A stretch of 64,000 nt of DNA from Anaerotruncus colihominis (lineage in GTDB: Bacteria; Bacillota; Clostridia; Oscillospirales; Ruminococcaceae). The DNA lies in assembly GCF_010206195.1 (NCBI RefSeq), contig NZ_VIQT01000009.1, positions 186,001 to 250,000 of the forward strand, in the 5' to 3' direction. A program made the translations under genes and the position numbers. Positions 7,697 through 15,957 of this stretch are shown one piece after another (positions within the stretch are counted from its first letter, which is position 1; each line of letters begins with the position of its first letter). The notes beneath the pieces were generated by a model. That model was not told the origin of the DNA. It worked only from the letters and a program-made list of their open reading frames with translations, and did not search any database.

Positions 7697-8179
7697 CTAC
7701 CAATTCCGCACGCCTTTGATGTGAAGCCCGCGCGCATGGGCATAAGTATAGCTGGAGAGCGGACGCATCCAGGCATCAAAGGTATGTGTTGTTACATACG
7801 GATTTGCTCCCGCCTTGCAGACCAGTAGGGAATGGTACCATTTGCCCGACGCGTCGCCAAGCTGAATGATATCTCCCAATTCCAGACTCTCGATTGAAGC
7901 TTCATGTGCAAAGGGACCGACAGACTGGTTTCCTTTCAGAAACTGATAAAGGTAAGGCACGCCGCTCCAAGCGGGCGCACGGTCAAAAGCACTGTTATAA
8001 TACCACCCCATAACCGGCGTATAATTCATAACGCCGCTTCCGGTATAAAGGCATTGGGATATAAAGCTGGTACAGTCGCCGCCGATCCCATCAAAGCTCA
8101 GATAGCGTGGGTTGCGGCGAAAGGCCCATTCCTCTGCATAGGCGACGGCTTTTTCACGGTTATATGACATGCTTGTCAT
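7697..8179 (-). CDS. Amidase_6 (CHAP/NlpC-like) domain protein
   Basis: This 160-residue protein is a single putative amidase domain (PF12671). The catalytic Cys is at residue 36 in GIGGDCTSFISQ, a conserved Trp-Tyr-His stretch (KWYHSLLV) supplies the His, and the GDIIQLGD turn is typical. The ATG at 8179 follows GGGAGG by 7 bases. No signal peptide is visible, so a cytoplasmic or spore-associated role is likelier than secretion; Firmicute homologues are common and of unknown substrate. It stands alone and is transcribed away from the cobalamin operon. The MITE-like element lies immediately after its stop. Confidence 0.85.
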   Translation of the reverse strand: MTSMSYNREKAVAYAEEWAFRRNPRYLSFDGIGGDCTSFISQCLYTGSGVMNYTPVMGWYYNSAFDRAPAWSGVPYLYQFLKGNQSVGPFAHEASIESLELGDIIQLGDASGKWYHSLLVCKAGANPYVTTHTFDAWMRPLSSYTYAHARGLHIKGVRNW

Positions 8180-8267
8180 TGAAAAACCTCCCGAACATGA
8201 TACTTTGCGCATCCGGCATAAGGATGCATTTGTTTAGTTTATGATATGCCCGTGTCAGCTAGAGCGC

Positions 8268-8296
8268 TTGACTTTTGAGCTTAATTCCTTTAAACT
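8268..8296 (+). promoter_or_regulatory. Sigma-A promoter of the cobalamin operon
   Basis: TTGACT (8268-8273) and TAAACT (8291-8296) are separated by 17 bp. Transcription would start near 8303, giving a leader of about 110 bases before cbiD. Confidence 0.6.
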
Positions 8297-8306
8297 TTAA
8301 TACATT

Positions 8307-8390
8307 CGCGGGCAATCCCGCAAGATCCCATTGACGGGATGCATATGCCATTCGCTCGCTGGCTGATGAGGGATGGCTTTTTGTGTTTTC
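8307..8390 (+). promoter_or_regulatory. Structured leader with terminator hairpin before cbiD
   Basis: Three hairpins can form one after another: GCGGG-caat-CCCGC, then ATCCC-attgac-GGGAT, then a larger stem GCCATTC...GGGATGGC followed by TTTTTGTGTTTT, which looks like an intrinsic terminator. A terminator between promoter and first gene implies attenuation. I do not see the conserved boxes of the adenosylcobalamin riboswitch, so the ligand or mechanism is open. Confidence 0.5.
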
Positions 8391-8412
8391 AGACGGCTGC
8401 GGAGGTGAGAAT

Positions 8413-9564
8413 ATGGCGCTGGAACGCTATGTGATCAGCGGTGCGAAGGAATTGCGCTGCGGATTTACAACAGGCGCCTGCGCCGCCGCCGCCGCAAAGG
8501 CCGCAACAGCCATGCTGCTTTCAGGTAAAGCGGTTGAACAGGTGGCGATCACAACGCCAAACGGTATCCGTCTGTTGCTGGAAGTTGAGGACGCGTCATA
8601 TGGCGACGGCTTTGCCCGCTGTGCGGTGCGCAAAGACGCAGGCGACGATGCCGATGTAACAGACGGCGCGCTGATCTATGCAAGTGTGCGATTGACGGAC
8701 AAGCCTGAGATTGTAATTGAAGGCGGCGCGGGGGTTGGCCGGGTGATATGCGCGGGGCTTGACCAGCCGGTGGGCGCGGCCGCCATCAACCGCGTTCCGC
8801 GGTTGATGATCGCGCGCTGCGCGCGCGAGGCGCTCGCCGACGGCGGGCGCAGCGGCCGCGCCGGTGCGTATATTGAGATCACGGTTCCGGATGGAGAGGC
8901 AATCGCACAGAGGACCTTCAATCCACGGCTCGGTATTGTGGGGGGCATTTCGATTCTGGGAACAACCGGTATCGTGGAGCCTATGAGCACGGCAGCCCTG
9001 ATCGATACAATCCGCGTAGAAATGAAGGTGCGCCGGGGGCAACATGCAGGTCCTCTGCTGGTTACGCCGGGCAATTATGGAGAGATGTTTGCAGGCCAGG
9101 CGCTTCATCTGCCCGGCCCGGCGGTGCTTTGCAGCAATTATATCGGGGAAGCTGTCGACTGTGCGGTGCGGCTTGGCTTTGAGGGTCTGCTGCTTGTAGG
9201 CCATATTGGTAAACTGGTTAAACTGGCAGGCGGGATATTTGACACGCATTCACGCACAGCGGACGCGCGTATGGAGATTTTGACAGCGCATGCCGCGCTT
9301 GCGGGTGCTTCGCGTTCCGTTTGTACGAATCTGATGAGATGTGTAACAACGGATGCTGCGGTTGATCTTTTGGAGGAGGCCGGCGTGTTTGACGCGGTTA
9401 TAAAAAGTGTCACTGCACAGGCCGGCATACATCTTTCCAGACGCGCCGGCACTCTGCCGGCGGAGCTTGTGATTTTTTCCAATGCGCGCGGCGTGCTTGG
9501 CATGACAGACGGAGCGCATTCTATGATGGAGCGGATGCGCTGGAATATGGAGGAACAACCATGA
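8413..9564 (+). CDS. cbiD: Cobalt-precorrin-5B C1-methyltransferase CbiD
   Basis: This enzyme methylates C1 of the corrin ring with SAM in the anaerobic (early cobalt insertion) branch of B12 synthesis. It has 383 residues, a normal length. The opening ELRCGFTTGACAAAAAKAA is the family signature, and GGISILGTTGIVEPMS in the middle is likewise conserved. ATG 8413 lies 4 bases after GGAGGTGA. It is the first gene of the operon and overlaps cbiL by 4 bases (ATGA). Presence of CbiD marks the pathway as the oxygen-independent one. Confidence 0.95.
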   Translation: MALERYVISGAKELRCGFTTGACAAAAAKAATAMLLSGKAVEQVAITTPNGIRLLLEVEDASYGDGFARCAVRKDAGDDADVTDGALIYASVRLTDKPEIVIEGGAGVGRVICAGLDQPVGAAAINRVPRLMIARCAREALADGGRSGRAGAYIEITVPDGEAIAQRTFNPRLGIVGGISILGTTGIVEPMSTAALIDTIRVEMKVRRGQHAGPLLVTPGNYGEMFAGQALHLPGPAVLCSNYIGEAVDCAVRLGFEGLLLVGHIGKLVKLAGGIFDTHSRTADARMEILTAHAALAGASRSVCTNLMRCVTTDAAVDLLEEAGVFDAVIKSVTAQAGIHLSRRAGTLPAELVIFSNARGVLGMTDGAHSMMERMRWNMEEQP

Positions 9565-10253
9565 GTGGAATTTTTTATGGCGTCAGTGTCGGACCGGGAG
9601 ATCCAGAGCTGTTGACCTTAAAAGCGGTGCGGATTATCCGTGCCTGCGATGTGATTGCTGTGCCGCGCTCCTCAAAGGATGGGGAACAGGTTGCGTTGGA
9701 AATTGCGCGCGCTGCTGTTCCAGAGCTATTGCAAAAGGAAATTGTGCCGCTCGATATGCCGATGACACATGATGCGGCTGTATTGGAAAAAGCGCGTGCG
9801 CAGGCTGCTGAAACGGTTTTAGTTTACCTGGAGGAGGGATGTGATGTCGCCTTTTTGACCATTGGGGATGTTTCGATTTATTCAACCTATGGATATCTGC
9901 ACAACCGGGTGGTTAAACGCGGTTATACAGCAAAGATGGTAGCGGGCGTACCGTCCTTCTGCGCGGCGGCTGCGTGTCTTGGCGAAAGCCTGACAGAACC
10001 AAAACTGCCAGTGCATTTGATCCCGGCGGCTTATGGCAAAGTCGCGGAGTCGCTTGATCTGCCCGGCACAAAGGTGCTGATGAAATCCGGAAAAACGCTG
10101 GAACAAACCATCGACGCGCTGCGCGCGCGCGGGAGGACAGACGCCCGGGTGGTACAGAGGTGCGGGCTGCCTGGAGAGCGGGTATTTTACAGCCTGGATG
10201 AATGGGACAATTCAAGAGAATATCTTTCCATTGTGATTGTGAAGGATTGCTAA
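9561..10253 (+). CDS. cbiL: Precorrin-2 / cobalt-factor II C20-methyltransferase CbiL
   Basis: A 230-residue SAM-dependent methyltransferase of the CobA/CbiL-type fold. The N-terminal GVSVGPGDPELLTLKAV and the inner FLTIGDVSIYSTYGYL motifs form the SAM and substrate clefts, and GVPSFCAAAA is specific for the C20 enzyme. Start ATG 9561 overlaps the cbiD stop. About 95 bases separate it from cbiF, the longest gap in the front half of the operon. Confidence 0.93.
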   Translation: MSGIFYGVSVGPGDPELLTLKAVRIIRACDVIAVPRSSKDGEQVALEIARAAVPELLQKEIVPLDMPMTHDAAVLEKARAQAAETVLVYLEEGCDVAFLTIGDVSIYSTYGYLHNRVVKRGYTAKMVAGVPSFCAAAACLGESLTEPKLPVHLIPAAYGKVAESLDLPGTKVLMKSGKTLEQTIDALRARGRTDARVVQRCGLPGERVFYSLDEWDNSREYLSIVIVKDC

Positions 10254-10347
10254 GATATTGGCCGTGTTTGCTGCTGCATGGTTTCGGTGAGAAACCGGCG
10301 GCCATAGGTCGTTTTAACATAACAAAGAAATAAAAAGGAGGCCTGGT

Positions 10348-11103
10348 ATGGTTCATTTTGTTGGGGCTGGTTGTGGCGCGCCCGATTTAATCACGTTGCG
10401 GGGACACCGTCTGCTGACACAGGCGGATGTTGTTATCTATGCGGGTTCGCTGGTAAATCCTGCGTTGCTTGACGATACAAAGCCTGCTTGTGAAATTCAC
10501 AACAGCGCCGAAATGACATTGGAGGAAGTGCTTTCGGTTATGAAAGCAGCGGAAGCCGCTGGAAAAACAACCGTGCGGCTGCACACGGGAGATCCTTCTA
10601 TTTATGGCGCAATCCGTGAACAAATTGATCAGCTTGCCGCAGAAGGAATCGCATATGATGTAACTCCGGGCGTCAGCTCCTTCTGTGGCGCGGCAGCGTC
10701 TCTCTGCACGGAATATACGTTGCCGGATGTGTCGCAGACCGTAATTATTACACGGATGGCGGGCCGGACGCCTGTGCCGGCGCGTGAGGAAATCGCTTCA
10801 CTTGCGGCACATCATACATCTATGGTTGTTTTTTTAAGCGCCGGTATGCTGGAAGGGTTGCGCGACCGCCTGCTGGAAGGCGGATACGCGGCGGATACGC
10901 CGGCTGCGATCGTTTATAAGGCTTCATGGCCTGATGAAAAGCGGGTGGTTGGAACCATCGGCGAATTGCCGGAGCTTGCACGTGCGCATGGAATTTCTCG
11001 GTTTGCTTTGATTCTGATTGGCGACTTTCTTGGAAAACAGTATAACCGTTCCAGGCTTTATGATCCAACCTTTGCACATGGATTCCGGGAGTCTGGTCAA
11101 TGA
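10348..11103 (+). CDS. cbiF: Cobalt-precorrin-4 C11-methyltransferase CbiF
   Basis: A 251-residue methyltransferase acting at C11. Motifs are FVGAGCGAPDLITLRG at the N-terminus, LHTGDPSIYGAI, and TPGVSSFCGAAA. The start is strong: AAAAGGAGG precedes ATG 10348 by 8 bases. The last four bases overlap the start of cbiG, the next enzyme in the pathway's neighbourhood, which opens the delta-lactone formed after CbiF action. Confidence 0.94.
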   Translation: MVHFVGAGCGAPDLITLRGHRLLTQADVVIYAGSLVNPALLDDTKPACEIHNSAEMTLEEVLSVMKAAEAAGKTTVRLHTGDPSIYGAIREQIDQLAAEGIAYDVTPGVSSFCGAAASLCTEYTLPDVSQTVIITRMAGRTPVPAREEIASLAAHHTSMVVFLSAGMLEGLRDRLLEGGYAADTPAAIVYKASWPDEKRVVGTIGELPELARAHGISRFALILIGDFLGKQYNRSRLYDPTFAHGFRESGQ

Positions 11104-12140
11104 GGTTGTCGATCGTCGCATTTACGGCAGCGGGATCGGAGTTGGCGGTGCGGATCGCCGGGGCATTGGAGAAAAACGGACACACACTGCTGGATATGCA
11201 CGTGAGAAAAAGCGGCGTTTCAAAGGAACAGTATGCTCTTTCGGAATGGACGCGTGCAGCGTTTGACGGCGATGGAATCATTTTTGTGGGCGCGTGTGGA
11301 ATCGCGGTGCGGGCCATAGCGCCGTATATCCGCGATAAGATGACAGATCCCGCCGTCGTCTCCATCGACGAACGAGGTCAGTTTGCAGTCGCGCTGCTCT
11401 CCGGACATGTCGGAGGGGCGAACGAATTGGCGTCGCAGGTTGCGGCGGCTGTCGGCGGTACGCCTGTCATTTCAACGGCGACGGATTTATCGGGTTTGTT
11501 TGCCGTCGATGTGTGGGCTGTAAAACAAAATTTATTCATCTGTGAGCGCGGGCTGGCCAAAGCGGTATCGGCTGCGCTGCTTGACCAAAAGCCAGTTGGA
11601 TTTTATAGTGATTTCCCTGTGGCCGGGACGCTGCCGGCGGGCTTCATAAAAGGTCCTGCTCCGCTTGGCGTGTGTGTAACCTTGGATAGGCGCCAAAACC
11701 CGTTTGAACAGACGCTTCATTTGGAGCCGCGGATTGTAACGGTGGGCGTTGGTTGCCGTAGAGGCGTTGCTTTGAATGCTTTTGAACAGGTTGTTTTAAA
11801 TGCGCTTTCACGCGCAGGGATTTCGGAGAATGCGGTTTGCCGGCTTGCAACGATTGATATGAAAGAAAACGAAGCATGTATCCAGGCGTTTTGCGCTTCA
11901 CGCGGTTTACCGCTGGAATGTGTGTCTGCATCTGATTTGGCGGCGGTTGAAGGATGTTTTACGCCATCCTCTTTTGTAAAGGATGTTACAGGCGTTGACA
12001 ATGTGTGCGAACGTGCTGCTGTCTACACTTCCCATGGCCGGTTGATTGCCAGAAAATGGGCTAAGGACGGCGTTACAACAGCTATTGCCGTGAGCGATTG
12101 GACGGTACATTTTGATGAAGCAGGGGGATGCAATGGCTAA
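11100..12140 (+). CDS. cbiG: Cobalt-precorrin-5A hydrolase CbiG
   Basis: CbiG opens the lactone ring of cobalt-precorrin-5A and releases acetaldehyde, the step that distinguishes the anaerobic route. The protein has 346 residues: an N-terminal CbiG domain (FVGACGIAVRAIAPYI, then GQFAVALLSGHVGGANELA), a mid domain, and a C-terminal CobE-like domain (VGVGCRRGVALNAFEQ). Translation is coupled on both sides through overlaps with cbiF and cbiJ. Confidence 0.94.
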   Translation: MRLSIVAFTAAGSELAVRIAGALEKNGHTLLDMHVRKSGVSKEQYALSEWTRAAFDGDGIIFVGACGIAVRAIAPYIRDKMTDPAVVSIDERGQFAVALLSGHVGGANELASQVAAAVGGTPVISTATDLSGLFAVDVWAVKQNLFICERGLAKAVSAALLDQKPVGFYSDFPVAGTLPAGFIKGPAPLGVCVTLDRRQNPFEQTLHLEPRIVTVGVGCRRGVALNAFEQVVLNALSRAGISENAVCRLATIDMKENEACIQAFCASRGLPLECVSASDLAAVEGCFTPSSFVKDVTGVDNVCERAAVYTSHGRLIARKWAKDGVTTAIAVSDWTVHFDEAGGCNG

Positions 12141-13365
12141 TTTTCTGGTGTTTGCCGGGACAAGTGAAGGTCGCCGGCTTGTTGAGTATCTGAACGCCTG
12201 CGGCGCATCCGTCTGTGCAAGTGTTGCGACGGAATATGGCAAAATGCTGCTGCCTGAAGGTGTTGAAGTGCTGTCAAAGCGACTGGATACATCCGATATA
12301 GCGGCGCTGCTCAAATCGCTACAATTTGATTGTGTAATTGATGCGACACATCCATATGCTGTGCTGGCGACAGACCATATTCATGCGGCCTGTGAAGAAA
12401 CCGGGATGCCTTATCTTCGCCTGATTCGGCCGTCCAATATGCCTGATGACGGATGTGTTTTTGTAGAGGATGCAGCGCAGGCTGCCGAGGTGTTGGCTGC
12501 GGCGACTGGGAAAGTCCTGCTGACCACCGGTGTGAAGGAGCTTGACGCGTTTGTTCATTTGACGGACTATCAGGAACGGATTTATCCCCGTGTTTTACCT
12601 TCTGTCGAATCAATCCAGCGGTGTCTGGCGCTCGGATACCGGATACAGAATATCATTGCGATGCAGGGGCCTTTTACGCGTGAGCTGAACAGTGCAGTGA
12701 TGCGCCAGATCGGCGCGTCGATTGTTGTGACAAAGGAGTCCGGCGGCGCGGGTGGGTTCGCTGAAAAGCTTGGGGCTGCGCGTGATGCGGGTGCGATTGC
12801 GGTGGTGATCGGCCGGCCGCGCACGGAGGTTGGATTGACTTATGATGAGCTTGTGGAGCGGCTGGCGCGCGATTTTAGCCTTCAGCCGCGCATGGCGGCC
12901 GAAGGCTCGGAAACCGCTGTGCGGCGGTTTCCACTGTTTGTCGATTTGACAAACAGCAAAATCGTGCTTTTTGGCGGCGGTGCTGCCGCCGCCGCGCGTG
13001 CCGCCGCACTGCTGCCTTATTGTGGTTCGCTGACGGTTATTTCGGCGCATCCGTCGCCGGAATTGGAGGCGCTTGGTGTTCCTATTCTGCGCAGGTCATA
13101 TATGCAGGGCGATTGTACGGGATACATGATGGTGTCCGCGGCAACGGGTACCCTGGAGATTGATCGGGCAATCTGCAAGGAAGCGTATCGCGCTGGGATA
13201 CCAGCGGAATGCGCGGCTGCTCCGTCGGAAGGAACGTTTTGTATTCCAACGGTACTGGACAGTCCGTTACTCACGATCGGGATATATGGTGATAAGGCGG
13301 CGGAAGAACAGATGACGTCTGGTGTAAGGGCGCTTTTGAATCAAGAACAGAAGCCGCTTGATTAA
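12133..13365 (+). CDS. cbiJ: CbiJ precorrin-6A reductase fused to a degenerate precorrin-2 dehydrogenase-like domain
   Basis: A 410-residue two-domain protein. Residues 1-255 are the CbiJ/CobK reductase (VFAGTSEGRRL at the start, DATHPYA, VLLTTGVKEL, VVTKESGG). Residues about 266-390 resemble the NAD-binding dehydrogenase half of CysG/Met8 (FPLFVDL, then GGGAAAAARAAALL). Aligned by eye with Salmonella CysG, catalytic Asp104 is replaced by Ala362 and Ser128 by Tyr, and the helical C-terminal part is missing. The second domain is therefore probably not an active dehydrogenase or chelatase. ATG 12133 lies 5 bases after GGGGG; the gene overlaps cbiG by 8 bases. Confidence 0.88.
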   Translation: MANFLVFAGTSEGRRLVEYLNACGASVCASVATEYGKMLLPEGVEVLSKRLDTSDIAALLKSLQFDCVIDATHPYAVLATDHIHAACEETGMPYLRLIRPSNMPDDGCVFVEDAAQAAEVLAAATGKVLLTTGVKELDAFVHLTDYQERIYPRVLPSVESIQRCLALGYRIQNIIAMQGPFTRELNSAVMRQIGASIVVTKESGGAGGFAEKLGAARDAGAIAVVIGRPRTEVGLTYDELVERLARDFSLQPRMAAEGSETAVRRFPLFVDLTNSKIVLFGGGAAAAARAAALLPYCGSLTVISAHPSPELEALGVPILRRSYMQGDCTGYMMVSAATGTLEIDRAICKEAYRAGIPAECAAAPSEGTFCIPTVLDSPLLTIGIYGDKAAEEQMTSGVRALLNQEQKPLD

Positions 13366-13378
13366 GCTGGGGGAAATG

Positions 13379-14590
13379 ATGGATATTTATTTGATCGGCG
13401 CCGGGATGGGAAATCCGGAGCTTCTGACCGGTCAGGCGCGCGCGGCCATTGGCCGAAGCCGTCTGTTGATCGGTGCGCGCCGTCTGCTGGAGGAGTTTGC
13501 CGGGTTTGCAGTGGAAACTGCGCAGGCAAACACCGCAGAGCAGGCGCAGGCTGCCTTGCGCGCTTATACCGGAACCGGACCGGTGGCTGTGCTGGCGTCC
13601 GGCGATGTGGGATTTTACAGCATCGCAAAAAAGCTGTCTCAAATGCTTGACAGCGCAAAGATAACCTTTTTTCCAGGGATCAGCAGCTTACAATATTTCT
13701 GCGCACGGCTTGGAATGGCCTGGGATGATGTAAAGATCGTCAGCCTGCATGGACGCGGAGGAAGCCTGCCCGCCGAAGTGCGCTGCCACATGCGTACCTT
13801 TGTACTGACCGGCGGTGAAAACAGTGTGCAAAAACTATGTGAGGATCTGGCAGAGGCGGGACTTGGAGAAGTACATGTATCGGTCGGAGAGCGCCTGTCC
13901 TATGCGGATGAGCGGATCGTGCGGGGAACAGCGCGGGATTTGGCCGGGCAGACCTTCTCCTCCCTGTGCGTGATGTTGGTGGAAAACAGATGCGCGACGT
14001 TATCCCCTGTAACACATGGACTGCTGGATGATGTGTTCACACGCGGAGATGTACCAATGACAAAAGCGGAGGTCCGCGCTGTATCAATTGCAAAGCTGAG
14101 GCTGAGACAGGACGACACAGTTTGGGATATCGGCGCGGGGACAGGCTCGGTCGCCCTGGAAATAGCGCGTGTATTACGTGGCGGTATGGTTTACGCCGTA
14201 GAGCGAAATGAAGAAGCTGCGGAATTAATCGCTGAAAACCGGAGGCGTCTCGGTGTCGACCGTCTTGAGATTATCAGCGGCCGCGCGCCTGAGGTTTTGG
14301 CGGATCTGCCCGCTCCTGACGCCGTATTTATCGGCGGCTCGTCCGGCTCGCTGGGTGAAATGATACAGATTGCGCTGGAGAAAAACCGCTGTGTGCGTTT
14401 CGTAGTCAACGCCATCACATTGGAGACGGTACACACAGCCCAGATGTGTTTTGAGCGATTTGAACTGGAGGGGCCGGAGATCATACAGGTGACAGTCGCC
14501 AAGGCGCGGACGGTAGGGCACAGTCACATGATGATGGGCCAGAATCCGGTTTATATTTTAAGCGCAGGGGGCTATACAGATGACGATTAA
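13379..14590 (+). CDS. cbiET: Precorrin-6B C5,15-methyltransferase CbiET (fusion)
   Basis: This fused protein of 403 residues methylates C5 and C15 and decarboxylates the C12 acetate. The N-terminal half is CbiE (YLIGAGMGNPELLTG, ASGDVGFYSIA, FFPGISSLQYF). The C-terminal half from about residue 200 is CbiT, with the SAM site DIGAGTGSVALEIAR and the substrate loop FIGGSSG. ATG 13379 is 5 bases after GGGGG; ATG 13376 is possible too. The fusion equals CobL of the aerobic pathway and is common in Clostridia. The 3' end overlaps cbiA by 11 bases. Confidence 0.93.
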   Translation: MDIYLIGAGMGNPELLTGQARAAIGRSRLLIGARRLLEEFAGFAVETAQANTAEQAQAALRAYTGTGPVAVLASGDVGFYSIAKKLSQMLDSAKITFFPGISSLQYFCARLGMAWDDVKIVSLHGRGGSLPAEVRCHMRTFVLTGGENSVQKLCEDLAEAGLGEVHVSVGERLSYADERIVRGTARDLAGQTFSSLCVMLVENRCATLSPVTHGLLDDVFTRGDVPMTKAEVRAVSIAKLRLRQDDTVWDIGAGTGSVALEIARVLRGGMVYAVERNEEAAELIAENRRRLGVDRLEIISGRAPEVLADLPAPDAVFIGGSSGSLGEMIQIALEKNRCVRFVVNAITLETVHTAQMCFERFELEGPEIIQVTVAKARTVGHSHMMMGQNPVYILSAGGYTDDD

Positions 14591-15956
14591 GCCGCTTGCG
14601 CGTTTTCTGCTCGCGGCCGCGTCCTCAGGAAGCGGGAAAACGACCATGACCTGCGCGATTCTGCGCGCCTGGCTCAAATCCGGGGAGGCGGTTGCGTCGT
14701 TTAAATGCGGGCCGGATTATATTGATCCGATGTTCCATCGCAAAAGCGTTGGTACAATTTATTCCGCCAATTTGGATCTTTTTCTGTCCGATGAGGATAC
14801 TGTGCGCCGCAATCTGGCGCGCAGCGCGGATTTGGCGCAGCTTGCAGTGATTGAAGGCGTTATGGGCTATTATGACGGCGTAGCCTTCACAGATGAAGCA
14901 TCCTCCTGCGCATTGGCACGCGCGACCGCCACGCCGGCGGTTCTCATTGTGGATTGCCGCGGGATGGCGTTATCCAGCGCTGCGCTCGTCAAGGGCTTTG
15001 TGACCTTTCAATCGAATAGTCAGATTCACGGCGTGCTCTTAAACCGCTGCCCGCCGCCGGTCTATTCTGGAATAAAGGGTGAAATTGAACAGACCTGCGG
15101 CGTACCGGTGTTCGGCTATTTGCCGCCGATGAAGGACTGTATGTTTGAAAGCCGGCATCTTGGACTCGTGACGGCGGAGGAAACCAGGGACTTGCAGCAA
15201 AAGCTGGATATGTTGGCGGCGCAGGCGGAACAGACAATCGATCTTGCGGCGCTGGCGGCGCTCGCACGGTCGGCTCCGCCGCTGGTCTTTAAGCCGTTGG
15301 AGGCCGCATTCTCCTCAGATGCTCCAATGATTGCGGTCGCGCGCGACGCGGCATTTTGTTTCTACTATGAGGAATCGCTTGCGCTTTTGCAGGAGATGGG
15401 CGCGCGTCTGATTTCGTTCAGCCCTTTAAAAGATGAAGCAATTCCAAAGGGATGCAGCGGCCTTTTACTTGGCGGCGGTTATCCGGAATTGTATGCAAAA
15501 CGCCTTTCAGAGAATACGGCTATGCGCGCCGCCATACGCCGCGCAGTTGAAAATGGGATGCCACTGATTGCCGAATGCGGCGGCTTTTTGTATCTGCACA
15601 GGGCGCTTGAGGGGATAGACGGAGAACAGTACCCAATGGCAGGCGTCATTGACGCCGACGCGTTCCAAACGTCCCGGCCCGTCCGATTTGGTTACGCGGC
15701 GCTGACAGCCCGCCGCGACAATATGCTCTGTCATACGGGTGAGACGCTGCGTGTCCATTCGTTTCATTACTGGGATAGTACGGATATTGGCGCGGCGTTT
15801 ACAGCGCAGAAGCCGCACCGTGATCTTCGATGGAATTGCGTGCATGCGGGACCGTCCGTTTATGCCGGATTTCCGCACCTTTATCTGGCGGGGAATCCGT
15901 CCGCTGCTGCGCGCTTTCTGGAGGCGGCGTGCGCTTATCATGAAAGGGGGCTTTGA
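14580..15956 (+). CDS. cbiA: Cobyrinate a,c-diamide synthase CbiA
   Basis: CbiA amidates the a and c carboxyls of cobyrinic acid, using glutamine and ATP. It has 458 residues: an N-terminal dethiobiotin-synthetase-like domain with P-loop SSGSGKTTMTCAI and the segment KCGPDYIDPMFH, and a C-terminal class I glutamine amidotransferase domain whose nucleophile Cys is in IAECGGFLYLH, with the His-containing stretch near HSFHYWDS. It overlaps cbiET, and its stop abuts the cobT start. Confidence 0.95.
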   Translation: MTIKPLARFLLAAASSGSGKTTMTCAILRAWLKSGEAVASFKCGPDYIDPMFHRKSVGTIYSANLDLFLSDEDTVRRNLARSADLAQLAVIEGVMGYYDGVAFTDEASSCALARATATPAVLIVDCRGMALSSAALVKGFVTFQSNSQIHGVLLNRCPPPVYSGIKGEIEQTCGVPVFGYLPPMKDCMFESRHLGLVTAEETRDLQQKLDMLAAQAEQTIDLAALAALARSAPPLVFKPLEAAFSSDAPMIAVARDAAFCFYYEESLALLQEMGARLISFSPLKDEAIPKGCSGLLLGGGYPELYAKRLSENTAMRAAIRRAVENGMPLIAECGGFLYLHRALEGIDGEQYPMAGVIDADAFQTSRPVRFGYAALTARRDNMLCHTGETLRVHSFHYWDSTDIGAAFTAQKPHRDLRWNCVHAGPSVYAGFPHLYLAGNPSAAARFLEAACAYHERGL

Positions 15957-15957
15957 T

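Noticed and set aside
8230..8412. Adenosylcobalamin riboswitch before cbiD
   Set aside because: Expected from context, but I see no conserved B12 box and the leader is short. I report it only as an unidentified attenuator.
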